Shown here piece after piece: positions 10,386 to 20,693 of a DNA stretch of 64,000 nucleotides. The position numbers and the translations under genes are program-made. Source of the DNA: Entoloma clypeatum (taxonomy: Eukaryota > Basidiomycota > Agaricomycetes > Agaricales > Entolomataceae); contig OY751495.1 of NCBI GenBank assembly GCA_963565915.1, forward strand, positions 682,001 through 746,000. Reading direction: 5' to 3'. The notes below the pieces were generated by a model. The model was not told where the DNA came from, searched no databases, and was given only the letters and a program-made list of their open reading frames with translations. The stretch's first letter is position 1; each line of letters begins with the position of its first letter.

Positions 10386-10753
10386 TGTTACGGACTAACG
10401 ACTACGGACGTATACGCTTACTTTTTCACTTTTACTCATCGGCCCCCGCTTACACATATCGTATTATACTTTATTTCCTTTAGTATACTTCGCTCCCGCG
10501 CTGACTCGCTTTCCGCAGCGGTCTGACTCATTCCGCAGTCGTCTTACTCAGACGCACTGCCTTCCGCAGTTATCTTACTCAGATACACTGCCTTGCGCAG
10601 CACTGACTCATATGCTATCGCCTATAGTCAGTACCTATATAAACCCTTTGTACTATAGCTAGATTCCTTAGATTTAGCAATCACATTGCTCTTCGCCTTT
10701 CCATCTTCCTGCATACTCTGCCCGAACCTTGGAACGGTTTGTTACGCATAACA
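10386..10753 (+). repeat. E1 3' LTR
   Basis: 368 bp, preceded by the purine tract GAGGAGAGGAACA at 10373-10385, and ending AACA directly before the second GTGGG duplication (10754-10758). Confidence 0.93.
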
Positions 10754-10758
10754 GTGGG

Positions 10759-11630
10759 GTGGGTTTGGCTGTCTTCTTGAAAGAGGGCAGCTTCTTGGGG
10801 GGCGGCGGAGGTTTGGGCTCCTTCGCTGCCGTGATATTTTCGGGGGCTGACGTGAACGCCGACACCCCGGGGATTTTGACGAGGCGATCAATTAAGATGC
10901 CAAGTCCGGTGAGACGAGCGCCGGAGGGGTCGTCCCCCGCAGCGTATTCGGAAAGCGCTCCGACATCCGCAAGAGTGTGGATGAGGGAGGCTGTAGCGGT
11001 GCAGAGCTGGTCTGCAGTGGATGTGGCAATAGCCCTTTGTTGGGATGCGGTCCAGTTGACCAGATCCTTGATGGAGGCGACGGAAGCGAGGGCGGCGTTG
11101 AAGTTGGACGTCAACGTGTCCGCGGAGCCTTGCAACATGCAGGGGCCTGCAAGTTCGCTGTTGAAGCCTAAGGTTCCCGGCATGCTGGGGGCGTCGACAG
11201 CCATAGCAGAGTCCGCCGGGGCGGTCTCCACTGGGTCGTCGATGCGAGCGGCAGGGGCAGGGGAGGGAGGGCGCTCCGATGAGTCGGAATCGTCAGAGGA
11301 TGGGGACGGGGGGCGAGGGGTGACAGACCCAGCGGATCCCATTGAGATGTTGCTGCCCTGGGGTGAGGGCGAGCGGACGGGGTGAGTCTTCTTCTTGTAT
11401 CGGCCTCCAGGGGGGCCTACAGGAGCGAGAGCAGATGTCGGTGCAGCGGCGGACTTGGCGGCGACGGTGGACGCGGTGGAGTATGGGCCTGTCGTGGCAG
11501 AGGCTCCCACAGGGACAGTGGGGACCTCAGACCAGTCAGATCTCTGAGAAGTGGACGACCTCGTTTGAGGAGGAGGTCTCGGGTTGTCAGGAGGGATCGC
11601 AGCCGATCTGGGGATCGGCTTTGGTGCCAT
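10759..11630 (-). pseudogene. LINE ORF1, N-terminal part, split by E1
   Basis: The N-terminal ~290 residues of the same LINE ORF1, from the ATG at 11630. It is rich in Pro, Ser, Ala and Thr with basic patches, followed by a helical stretch around DLVNWTASQQRAI. The apparent reading frame continues into the E1 LTR, but that extension is an artefact of the insertion. With E1 and one GTGGG copy removed, the codon at 10761 is in frame with the codon at 4198. No catalytic domain is expected here; fungal LINE ORF1 N-termini are typically disordered. Confidence 0.82.
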
Positions 11631-11765
11631 GTTGAGGTGAGTCGAGTGTTTCGCCTATGAAGGCGATGGCAAGAGGATCGGAGAGTACGATGGAGCGGGG
11701 GGGCTCAACAACGAGAGAGACTGCGACCAGGATGTGGCTGTGCACGTCGTGGTAACAAGTCAAGA
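11631..11765 (-). other. LINE 5' leader and junction with Gypsy E3
   Basis: About 135 bp upstream of ORF1 with no ORF. Around 11763-11770 the sequence switches to Gypsy E3 integrase-tail sequence, as seen by comparison with E5 and E6, so this marks the LINE 5' end. It may hold the internal promoter expected of a LINE. Confidence 0.6.
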
Positions 11766-13625
11766 AGCGGTGGCCCCTTTCTTCTCTAGGACCTTGAATG
11801 GTCCATATCGGAGTGCATCAAGTTTCTTTGAGGGACGGTTAGTCCTGATGTTAGTCCCTTCCAGCCACACCTTGTCTCCGATGCGGTAGTTCCGAGATGG
11901 ACTCCGTCGTGTGTCAACTGTCTTCTTCATCTGATCCTGTGCCTGTTTCAGCGCTGCATTGGCTTCTTCTCGTGCTTGTTTGAGTTTTTCCAAGAAGCTG
12001 TTGGCAGCCGGGTTGGTGTCTTCCAACACAAGTTCTCCCTTCCAAGGATGCAAGCCATAGTTGAGGTAGAATGGTGTGTGCTTCGTTGCCTGATGTTCTT
12101 TATCATTGTACTGGAATTCAGCAATTGCGATCCACTCAGCCCAATCATCTTGCAGATGGTTGACGAAGTTTCGTGAGAACACTTCTGTCTCTTGATGTGA
12201 TCGTTTGGCCTGTCGATCAGTCTGAGGATGGTATGCAGTGGACAGGTTCCTTTTGATCCCCCACATGCGGCAAAGTATCTCCATGAACTTAGCGGCGAAC
12301 TGTGGTCCCCTGTCACTGATGATTTTCTTGGGGATTCCGTGAAGCTTCCATATCTGATCCCGATAGATCTTGGCTAATCCTTCAGCCGATAATTCCACGG
12401 TTGTCGGAATGAGATGGAGCATCTTCGAATGTCTATCCATGATGACCAGAATCGCATTCTTTCCCTCGGACTCTGGTATCGGTCCCACGACGTCAATCCC
12501 TATGTCTTCCCATGTATGACTTGGTGCTGCATGGGGGTGTAGCGGAGCATGTCGTTTCTGTCTGTTGATCTTGTTGCGCTGACAGGTGTCGCAACCCTTT
12601 ACGTACTTCTTCACATCATGCAGGATGGTAGGCCACCAGTAGGTGCGAGTGAGGAGTTCGTGTGTTCAATACTGTCCTGGATGTCCAGCCACTGGTGCAT
12701 TGTGTGACTCAAACATCAGTTCTTGACGCAGTTGTGGGTCCGGTGGAACATAGACTCGTTCGCCTGCATATGTGATGCCGCTTTCCTGTTGATACCAATG
12801 AGGATTCTTCTTTAGACCCTGGGCTACTTCTGTCTCCATGCAGTTTGAACCCTTGATGCGTGTGATCCACGGATTTTCAATGTACAATCTTGATGGAATC
12901 AGATGTTTCACCCCCTTCAAAGAATTGTTCCTCCGTGAACATCTCCATTTGTACCACATCTTCTGATTCCAATCGTTTCAAGAATAGTCCCTCCTTGAAC
13001 ATTTTTTGGTCACTGTCTTGTGGTTCGAGTTCCGTTTCAAACCAGGGTAAGCGCGACAGGATGTCCGCTTTTGCATTTGTCTTGCCAGGCACATGCCGTA
13101 GTTCGAAGTCATAGTCTTGTAACTTCATCTTGCAGCGCCTTTGTCGTTGATTTAGGTCCTGAGGACAGCGGAAATACTCCAGGTTCTTGTGATCAGTTAA
13201 GATCTCGAAGCGTTCCCTGGCTTCGAGCAGATAGTGTCTCCAATCTTTCAGTGCTTCCATGACTGCCAAGAGCTCTTTGTCGTATATCTCGTAATTTTGT
13301 CCGGCCGCGGACATGGTCCGCGACAAGAACACAATAGGATGCCATTTGTTGTCCTGCTTTTGAGCGAGTACAGCCTCAATTGCATAGCCCAATGCATCAG
13401 TTTCGACCTGAACTGTCCATCTGGTTTTGGTAATGCCAAGACTGGTGCTGATGTGATTCCCTGTATGAGACCTTCAAATGCTTTTTGTTCCGTTGGTCCC
13501 CAAGTAAATGTAGTGCTGCCTGTGAGCACAGTGAGTGGTTTCGCGATGTTTGAGTATCCTTCGATGAAGCATCAATAGAAGTTAGCAAACCCAAGGAACT
13601 TCTGGACTTCCTTTTTTGATGTGGG
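11766..13625 (-). pseudogene. pol: Gypsy E3 pol, 3' segment (RNase H, integrase)
   Basis: Minus-strand pol of the E1 family, broken by several frameshifts. Reading right to left: the RT tail, RNase H (YEIYDKELLAVMEAL, TDHKNLEYF), the zinc finger (CDTCQRNK), the integrase core (SDRGPQF; HPQTDRQAK with Gly changed to Arg) and the linker after the integrase. It ends where the LINE entered (about 11766) and is cut at 13625 by E2. The pieces at 19773-19916 and 20694-24012 continue it. Confidence 0.85.
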
Positions 13626-13913
13626 TGTTATGATCGTACTTTCACTTTTCACTTTATCTTATCTTATCTCGATCTTATCTTATCTACATCATATCGTACA
13701 TGAGGACATCTTATCATTATCGCGCAGCATGACGCTGCCACAACGCAGCCTCATGGAATTTACATATATAAGTAGAGTACTTTCACTTGTATTCGATAGC
13801 TTGTTCTCTTGAGATTCCCGCTGGGTCTCTGGGCAATTCAGTTCATTTCACATTTTCCACTTCGTTCTTAAGTTTGGGCTCGCGACGTCGTTTGACTTAG
13901 CGTCGCCTCAACA
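13626..13913 (+). repeat. E2 5' LTR
   Basis: 288 bp from TGTTATGATC to CCTCAACA, with repeated TATCT units in U3 and a TATATA box near 13764. AGCTTGTTCT at 13798-13807, about 33 bp downstream of the TATA box, is the likely transcript start. Confidence 0.94.
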
Positions 13914-13915
13914 GA

Positions 13916-13925
13916 AGAACAAGCT
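13916..13925 (+). promoter_or_regulatory. E2 self-primer binding site
   Basis: AGAACAAGCT, 2 nt after the LTR, is the reverse complement of AGCTTGTTCT at 13798-13807. The geometry is the same as in E1, but the sequence is unrelated, so the pairing has been kept while the bases changed. Confidence 0.7.
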
Positions 13926-14467
13926 CTTATCATCATCGCCCGCCCAAACACACACTTCCCACATCACCATCACTATCCCCGCCGTTTCGTGCTTTTGCGT
14001 TAAAAGTCACACCTCGCCATTACACGCGGACCCTAGCGTTAAGGGGGACCTCCCGGACTTCAGGGATAAGAAGAGAAACGCTTGGTGCACCCACTATAAC
14101 TAGCGTTGCCATTCGAGACACACAGGGAAACGTTGAGCCCGTCCCGTGTCGAGGTGACCAAAGGCCGACGCAACTGACCTTCGGGAAAGCTGCTGGCGCG
14201 TGTGGCGACTTGGAAAAGAAGGTCGCGCACGTCTAGTTCTCAAAAGGTGTTCCAACCCCCGATCTTTTCCCGGATTCGACAGAACCAGCGCGCGTAGGGG
14301 TGTTGACCGCGTGGTTTTCATTTTTTCCAGATCTTCCTTTATTTGGGCATTTCGGCTGCCTGGGTAAACAGATCGTTCTTTGGGTTTTCTTTTTTTAGGT
14401 TTTCTTTTTCGCTTAAGTAGCAGAACAGGGTCGCGCGCCCGCTACAAAGCACTATTGTTCACACAAC
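13926..14467 (+). other. E2 untranslated leader
   Basis: About 540 bp between the primer site and gag. I see no ORF of note on the plus strand. It probably holds the RNA packaging signal. Confidence 0.5.
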
Positions 14468-15556
14468 ATGGCCGACCACAACGACGACGAGTTCGACAAT
14501 CACCTTCCCAATCCCCCTCTCCCTCCTCCCGCTCATAATCCCGCCGCCCCGCGTCCCAATGGAAGACGACTAGAAATCGCCGCAGACCCCGGCAAGTACA
14601 ATGGGGCCAAGGCAACGTTCGGAGTATGGTGGACAAAGATGCTGGCATGGATCAGGGTCAATCGGGACCTGTTCCAAGGACAAGAAGAAATTTGCATTGC
14701 AGTATGGTCTCGCCTGGAGGGCGCTACAGCCGGCACCTATGGGGAAACACGCTTGAGGCAGTGCATGGAATCAGAACAATGGCCCACGTTCCAGCAATTA
14801 ATGAGAGAGGTGACATCAAGATTCCAATCAGCAACAGAAATAGAATGGGCACGTGCCAAAATCGAAACCTTTAAACAAGGAAACATGCGGGTGGACGATT
14901 TTATTACACAATTTGGAACGTTGGTCATCAAAGGCCAAATTGAGGAAATGCACGGGATATCTCTGCTAGAAAGGAACACCAAGGATTCGATCATACAACA
15001 AATGTTTCAGCAGGGAAGACGACAGACCACCGTGCAAGACACGAGTGAGGAAATTTTAGCAATCGGAAGAGCAGAGGAAACTTACGCGGCAAGACCGGGC
15101 ATGAGGACCGGCAACAATTTTGGACAGCAGAGAACCGGTTGGGGCAATCGGCCCGCAAACCAACAGAATCAGCAGCGTCCATTTGGACAACAACAGAACG
15201 GGGGGTACCGAGCCCCGCAGCAAAACGGACAGCAAGGTCAGGGACGCCGAGATCCCAATGCTATGGAGGTTGATAGAAACCAGCGCCGAGCGCCTGGTAA
15301 TTGTTACAATTGCGGAGGACAGGGGCATTTCGCCCGGGAATGCAGACAGCCACAACGCAAGGTGCGAGCGGCTGTAATTGAACAAATCGACGAACATGAG
15401 GAAGAAGAAATCTTACGACAAATCACGGCAAGGCGTCAAGCACGACAAGCTGCAAATGGACCAAGGGGTATGATGGGCGCGCCTGCGCCGAATCCCAATG
15501 GTCAGAACAATGGACAAGCTGCTGGGCAGCAGGGTTTTGTGAACGTCAACCAGTAA
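14468..15556 (+). CDS. gag: E2 Gag
   Basis: A 362-aa structural protein starting at ATG 14468. It has an acidic/Pro-rich N-terminus, a gag helical domain at about residues 40-200, a Gln/Asn/Gly-rich linker, and one CCHC knuckle, CYNCGGQGHFAREC, near residue 278. It ends at TAA 15554. The pol frame is -1 relative to gag and overlaps its end. Confidence 0.93.
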   Translation: MADHNDDEFDNHLPNPPLPPPAHNPAAPRPNGRRLEIAADPGKYNGAKATFGVWWTKMLAWIRVNRDLFQGQEEICIAVWSRLEGATAGTYGETRLRQCMESEQWPTFQQLMREVTSRFQSATEIEWARAKIETFKQGNMRVDDFITQFGTLVIKGQIEEMHGISLLERNTKDSIIQQMFQQGRRQTTVQDTSEEILAIGRAEETYAARPGMRTGNNFGQQRTGWGNRPANQQNQQRPFGQQQNGGYRAPQQNGQQGQGRRDPNAMEVDRNQRRAPGNCYNCGGQGHFARECRQPQRKVRAAVIEQIDEHEEEEILRQITARRQARQAANGPRGMMGAPAPNPNGQNNGQAAGQQGFVNVNQ

Positions 15557-15591
15557 ATCCCCCGCTGGCTCTGACAAATCGATATGAATGT

Positions 15592-18500
15592 TTGCCTATA
15601 GACTCTTACGTACATAAGGACATTGTAAAATCTTGGTTTCAGAAACTTACGGATGCTGCAGTTACGTACAATAAAATACTATTAGATAAACCTAGTAGGA
15701 AAGAAAAACCAAAAAAAGATGAATCGGACTTAGATACACTTGTAAACTATATCATTGGGGAGCCCTCAGAAACGAGGCTTGGTTTGTCCCCTACGGATGA
15801 ATGCTTAATTCCCTGTTGCAAAGAATTAGATAATTTAACTAGGCAAACGGACTCTATGGGGGAACCATCTTTTATTCGATCCGCTTCTTTAGAAAAGGAG
15901 CTTATGATGAAAATCACGCTGGAAACGTTGCAGGACAAACGCACATTTGATGTTGAAGCATTATTAGACTCAGGGGCGACAGGGATGTTCATAGATCTGG
16001 ACTTCGCCAAAAGGAACAACATTAAATTAAGGGAACTACCTTTCCCCATTCGGGTCTACAACGTTGATGGCACGCTTAACCAAGGAGGTTCGATCACGCA
16101 TGAAGCAGTCATGGCTATGCGGTATAAAGGACATGTGGAGATAGCCGTGTTTGAGGCGTGCAACCTAGGGAAAGCTAAAATTATTGTTGGACATACCTGG
16201 CTGAAACGCCATAATCCAGAAATCGATTGGGAAAAAGCGGAAATTAAACTATCAAGATGTCCAGAAGAATGTGGCATGCGTCGAACACGTTATTTAAATA
16301 AAACTGCAAGAACCAGATGGGGCGGAAGAATGGAAGAAGTAGGAGAAGGAAGAGAGGAAGAAATGGAGGAGGAAGTAATCCACATGCTCAGGGCAGCTAA
16401 AGGAGAACCCTCAGATGAAGTACCGGCAGAACAGGTTGTCCCCCGGAAATATCACAAATATCTATCAGTCTTTGAAAAGAAAGCATCGGAGAGATTACCA
16501 GTCAGGAAACCATGGGACCACGCTATAGACTTAAAACCGGATTTCGTACCAAAGAAGGCCAAAGTCTATCCCCTGTCACCGGATGAAAGGAAAGAAGTAT
16601 CCGAATTTGTAAACGATCAATTACGCAAAGGATATATTCGACCTACCAAGTCACCACAAACTTCGCCAGTATTCTTTATACCCAAAAAAGACGGAAAGAA
16701 ACGAATGGTACAGGATTACCGACACATTAACAGCTGGACCGTTCGCAATAATTATCCACTCCCGTTGATTCCGGAATTGATCGATAAATTAAAGGGAAAG
16801 AAAAGGTTCACCAAAATGGACCTCAGATGGGGGTATAACAATGTACGCATCAAAGAAGGAGACGAGTGGAAAGCGGCATTCACAACCCCAGATGGAGCTT
16901 TCGAACCAACAGTTATGTTCTTCGGATTAAATAATTCCCCAAGCACGTTTCAAACTATGATGAACGACATATTTAGAGACTTGATTGATCAAGGAGACGT
17001 AGTTATCTATATCGATGATATATTGGTAGCAACTGAAGGAGAAAAAGGACACAGTGAAATCGTGGAGGAAATTCTAAAAAGATTACGAGAAAACGACTTA
17101 TTCTTAAAACCAGGAAAATGTTTCTTTGACCGAGACGAAATAGAGTTCTTAGGGTTAATTATTGGGAAAGACGGAATTCGAATGGATCCTTCAAAAGTAG
17201 ACGCCATCAAACAATGGCCGAAACCAACAAAAGTCAAAGAAGTCCAGTCGTTTCTAGGATTGGCCAATTTCTATCGAAGATTTGTCAAGGACTTCTCTAA
17301 AGTGGCAGGGCCATTACATAAATTAACAAGGAAAGAAACAATCTGGAATTGGAAAGAGGAACAGGAGGAAGCGTTTGATATGCTAAAGAAATTATTTACG
17401 GAAGCACCTATATTAGTATCTCCCGATCCGGATCGGAAGTTGAGAGTAGAATCAGACGCATCGGACTTTGCTACAGGAGCAATTCTATCTATGGAATGCG
17501 AGGATGAGAAATGGAGGCCATGTGCCTTTCTATCTAAAGGATTAAATGATGTGGAACGAAATTACGACGTACACGATAAAGAAATGCTGGGCATAATTCG
17601 AGCGCTGGAAGCATGGAGACACCACCTTGAAGGAGCCAAACATGAGGTCGAGATCTGGACCGATCATAAAAACCTCGAGTACTTCATGCAGGGACGAAAG
17701 CTTAATCGCAGACAAGCACGATGGGCGTTGTATCTAACACGCTTCAACTTTAAATTAATACACAAAGCTGGCACCTCAATGGGAAAGGCGGATGCTCTTT
17801 CGAGAAGGGTCGATCATAGAAAGGGGGTGGAAAATGACAACGAAGATGTAACATTATTAAAACCGGAATACTTCCACTTGCGAGCAATGGATCGAGGTCA
17901 CATACTTATTGATGGAGAAGAAAGTAAACTATTAAAACGCATCAGGGATGCTAAGGAGTTTGACGAACAAGTGTTGAAAGCAGTGGAAGAGTTAAAAAAA
18001 ACAAATACCAAAACATTGCGCGCAGATGAGTGGCATGAAGAGCAGGGACTCTGGTTACATAGAGGAAAGGTTTATGTTCCGAAAAGTCAGGAACTCAGGG
18101 AGGAAATAATTAAATTACACCACGACAACCCAGTTGCAGGACACCCAGGGCAGTGGAAGACCCTGGAATTGGTTACACGTAATTATTGGTGGCCTAGTAT
18201 TACAAACATGGTCAAAGCATACGTCGAGGGCTGCGACAGATGTCAACGATCAAAAAACGTGCCTCAACCGCTAGCTGGTAAATTAAAAGCAAACACGGAA
18301 CATGCAGGACCATGGAAACATGTTACAGCAGATTTTATCGTAGGACTCCCAGAAGCTCAGGGGTACAACGCAGTATTAGTTGTGGCTTGCAGATCAACAA
18401 AGCAATCACACTTTATCAAAACACGCGATGAAGTCTCAGCAGAAGGATTAGCTAAACTATATCGGGACGAAGTCTGGAAACTTCATGGATTGCCAGAATC

Positions 18501-19473
18501 ATTAACGTCAGACCGAGGACCACAATTTGCGGCAATGTTTATGAAGGAACTAAATAAAATATTGGGGATCACAACTAAATTATCAACGGCGTATCATCCG
18601 CAAACAGACGGACAGACAGAACGCATCAACCAGGAGTTGGAACAATATCTAAGATCATTTATTTCCCATCGGCAAACAGATTGGCCCGAATGGATGGCAA
18701 CCGCGGAGTTCGCCTATAATAATAAAATTCACACGGCAACTCAGTTTTCGCCGTTCTATGTAAATTATGGGTTTAACCCTAGGATGGGCGTAGAACCTCG
18801 GAGGGCAGAAAAGTCAGAACCGGCAAAAGAATTCGCAGAGCGAATGAAGAAGATTCATGAGGAGGCGGAAGCGGCGCTAGTAAAAGCACGAGAAGAGATG
18901 GAACGGTATGCGAACCTGAAACGGGGTGATGCACCAGTTTACAAAATTGGCGACAAAGTTTGGTTATCGACTAAAGACCTGAAGTTGAACCGACCCTTAA
19001 AGAAACTTGCCGAACGATGGATTGGACCCTATACCATAACCAAAATCATTTCGTCACACGCCGTAGAACTTAAATTACCGAAAACCTGGAAAATCCACCC
19101 GGTCATCAATGTATCACGAGTCCGATTATTTAAGGAACCACTATTTATATCACAAAGGGTGCAGGCACCAAACCCGATAGTTATCAATGGCGAAGAGGAG
19201 TACGATGTCGCAAAAGTTATTGACTCAAGGTTGAAGAGAGGAAAGCTGGAATATTTAGTGCAATGGGAGGGTCTGACTCAGGACCACAACACGTGGGAAC
19301 CCGAGGATCACCTAGAACATGCCAAGGAAGCGGTGGAGGACTTCTTTAAATTAAACCCGAATGCACCCCGGCGCTTACGCGCAAACATCTTTGAAGGATT
19401 GGAATTTAAACCATATGAAAATTTCACGAACACCCCGGACGACATCATATCTCGCCTGGAAGTCGAGATCTAG
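15592..19473 (+). CDS. pol: E2 Pol: protease-RT-RNase H-integrase-chromodomain
   Basis: An uninterrupted ~1293-aa polyprotein; the pol frame is also open upstream into the gag end, so -1 frameshifting is the likely route of expression. Positions from 15592: protease DSGA at about 126; RT with YIDD at 473-476; RNase H (ESDASDFA, TDHKNLEYF); integrase zinc finger ending CDRCQRSK; catalytic core with DFIVG, SDRGPQF and HPQTDGQTER; GPY module (RWIGPYTITKI); chromodomain from about residue 1204 (YDVAKVIDSR, YLVQWEGL, TWEPEDHL). All expected catalytic residues appear present. The chromodomain would guide integration to marked chromatin. Confidence 0.95.
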   Translation: MPIDSYVHKDIVKSWFQKLTDAAVTYNKILLDKPSRKEKPKKDESDLDTLVNYIIGEPSETRLGLSPTDECLIPCCKELDNLTRQTDSMGEPSFIRSASLEKELMMKITLETLQDKRTFDVEALLDSGATGMFIDLDFAKRNNIKLRELPFPIRVYNVDGTLNQGGSITHEAVMAMRYKGHVEIAVFEACNLGKAKIIVGHTWLKRHNPEIDWEKAEIKLSRCPEECGMRRTRYLNKTARTRWGGRMEEVGEGREEEMEEEVIHMLRAAKGEPSDEVPAEQVVPRKYHKYLSVFEKKASERLPVRKPWDHAIDLKPDFVPKKAKVYPLSPDERKEVSEFVNDQLRKGYIRPTKSPQTSPVFFIPKKDGKKRMVQDYRHINSWTVRNNYPLPLIPELIDKLKGKKRFTKMDLRWGYNNVRIKEGDEWKAAFTTPDGAFEPTVMFFGLNNSPSTFQTMMNDIFRDLIDQGDVVIYIDDILVATEGEKGHSEIVEEILKRLRENDLFLKPGKCFFDRDEIEFLGLIIGKDGIRMDPSKVDAIKQWPKPTKVKEVQSFLGLANFYRRFVKDFSKVAGPLHKLTRKETIWNWKEEQEEAFDMLKKLFTEAPILVSPDPDRKLRVESDASDFATGAILSMECEDEKWRPCAFLSKGLNDVERNYDVHDKEMLGIIRALEAWRHHLEGAKHEVEIWTDHKNLEYFMQGRKLNRRQARWALYLTRFNFKLIHKAGTSMGKADALSRRVDHRKGVENDNEDVTLLKPEYFHLRAMDRGHILIDGEESKLLKRIRDAKEFDEQVLKAVEELKKTNTKTLRADEWHEEQGLWLHRGKVYVPKSQELREEIIKLHHDNPVAGHPGQWKTLELVTRNYWWPSITNMVKAYVEGCDRCQRSKNVPQPLAGKLKANTEHAGPWKHVTADFIVGLPEAQGYNAVLVVACRSTKQSHFIKTRDEVSAEGLAKLYRDEVWKLHGLPESLTSDRGPQFAAMFMKELNKILGITTKLSTAYHPQTDGQTERINQELEQYLRSFISHRQTDWPEWMATAEFAYNNKIHTATQFSPFYVNYGFNPRMGVEPRRAEKSEPAKEFAERMKKIHEEAEAALVKAREEMERYANLKRGDAPVYKIGDKVWLSTKDLKLNRPLKKLAERWIGPYTITKIISSHAVELKLPKTWKIHPVINVSRVRLFKEPLFISQRVQAPNPIVINGEEEYDVAKVIDSRLKRGKLEYLVQWEGLTQDHNTWEPEDHLEHAKEAVEDFFKLNPNAPRRLRANIFEGLEFKPYENFTNTPDDIISRLEVEI

Positions 19474-19484
19474 AAAGGGGGTAA

Positions 19485-19772
19485 TGTTATGATCGTACTT
19501 TCACTTTTCACTTTATCTTATCTTATCTCGATCTTATCTTATCTACATCATATCGTACATGAGGACATCTTATCATTATCGCGCAGCATGACGCTGCCAC
19601 AACGCAGCCTCATGGAATTTACATATATAAGTAGAGTACTTTCACTTGTATTCGATAGCTTGTTCTCTTGAGATTCCCGCTGGGTCTCTGGGCAATTCAG
19701 TTCATTTCACATTTTCCACTTCGTTCTTAAGTTTGGGCTCGCGACGTCGTTTGACTTAGCGTCGCCTCAACA
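19485..19772 (+). repeat. E2 3' LTR
   Basis: 288 bp, identical by eye to the 5' LTR, followed directly by the GTGGG duplication at 19773-19777. Confidence 0.95.
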
Positions 19773-19916
19773 GTGGGTGCTCGCCAGTTTCGGATCGTGT
19801 CCACCTTCTTGGTTTCCATCTCGACATGTCCTTCACCAACGACATATCCCAATATGGGGCATTTTGTTACTTCCCAGAAACACTTCTTCTCCTTCAGGAA
19901 CAAGTCATTGTCCGAT
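19773..19916 (-). pseudogene. Gypsy E3 pol fragment between E2 and solo LTR
   Basis: A short stretch of E3 RT coding sequence (minus), contiguous in E5 with the sequence on both outer sides. It begins with the E2 duplication and ends with CCGAT (19912-19916), the duplication of the solo LTR. Confidence 0.8.
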
Positions 19917-20693
19917 TGTTACAGATGCGGACCACATCATCTCTTTTACTTATCATCCCGACTTGGCACCCTCTTATGAATACACTATGTCTAATACCTA
20001 CTTTTGCTCCCTTAGATTCCCAGTATGACTCAGTCCGCAGTAGCTTTACTCAGTCCGCAGTCATCTTACTCATGTGCACTGCCTTCTGCAGTTACTGACT
20101 CTGTAAGGGCAACCACTTTGCACTTTCCCTTTCCGTTCATTTCCACCATCTCCGACGCCCTCCGACGCCCTCCGACGCCCTCCGATCGTATCTGTTGCCT
20201 CCGATATCTTATTCACCTCTCCGCACCTCTCCACATCCGACGACTCCGCGCCCCTCCGCTCCTCCGCACGTCGGATCGCAGGTACTATCATTCATCTCGT
20301 TTCCATTCATCCCCCATCCCTACTCCTAACCATTACTCATCATTCCTATGTCTCGTTTTATCTTTTATTTCATATCTCATTTTACTATTTATCTTGCTAG
20401 CTTGCAAGGGAATCCTTAGAACTTTCTCTTCGGATCTCCCTTGCAAGGTGTGTGTTGTATTACTTATCAGACTGCTCAATCTAAACTTCGGATCTCCCTT
20501 GCAAGTATCTGAGTTTGAGTCTTGGATCGTAAGGTCGCCCTTACAGACTCATTCACTACTGCTCATAGTCAGTACTATATAAACCTCATGTACCATAGCT
20601 ACATTCCTTAGATTTAGCAATTACATTGCTCTTCGCCTTTCCACTTTCCTGCATACTCCTCCCGAACCTTGGAATGGTTTGTTAAGCATAACA
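19917..20693 (+). repeat. Solo Gypsy LTR, long variant, in E3
   Basis: 777 bp from TGTTACAG to GCATAACA, flanked by exact CCGAT copies (19912-19916, 20694-20698), so it is a solo LTR left by LTR-LTR recombination. Its 3' end (GATTTAGCAATTACATTG and what follows) matches the E1 family, but U3 is about twice as long. It holds a small tandem repeat of CCTCCGACG near 20155-20187 and two copies of GGATCTCCCTTGCAAG. Confidence 0.85.

Larger units (their letters stand above)
4202..10753 (+). mobile_element. Ty3/Gypsy chromovirus E1, nearly intact
   Basis: A full-length LTR retrotransposon of 6552 bp with 368-bp LTRs that start TGTTAC and end AACA and differ at only 2 positions that I can see, so the insertion is recent. 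It is flanked by an exact 5-bp duplication, GTGGG at 4197-4201 and 10754-10758, inside LINE ORF1. Order: 5' LTR, self-primer site, leader ORF, gag, pol (protease, RT, RNase H, integrase, chromodomain), a third ORF, purine tract, 3' LTR. The only clear lesion in pol is one TGA codon at 9416. The same family provides E3, E5 and E6. Confidence 0.93.
13626..19772 (+). mobile_element. Ty3/Gypsy chromovirus E2, intact
   Basis: A 6147-bp element of a family different from E1. Its two 288-bp LTRs (13626-13913 and 19485-19772) are identical by eye, and exact GTGGG duplications flank it (13621-13625, 19773-19777). Both gag and pol are open. It is inserted in E3 pol at a site that is contiguous in E5. 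This is the youngest-looking element in the window and a candidate for current activity. It has no ORF between pol and the 3' LTR; only a purine tract (AAAGGGGGTAA) lies between. Confidence 0.95.

Noticed and set aside
10674..10758. C-terminal extension of the LINE ORF1 fragment into the E1 LTR
   Set aside because: The last ~28 codons are LTR sequence read by chance; the real frame continues at 4201.
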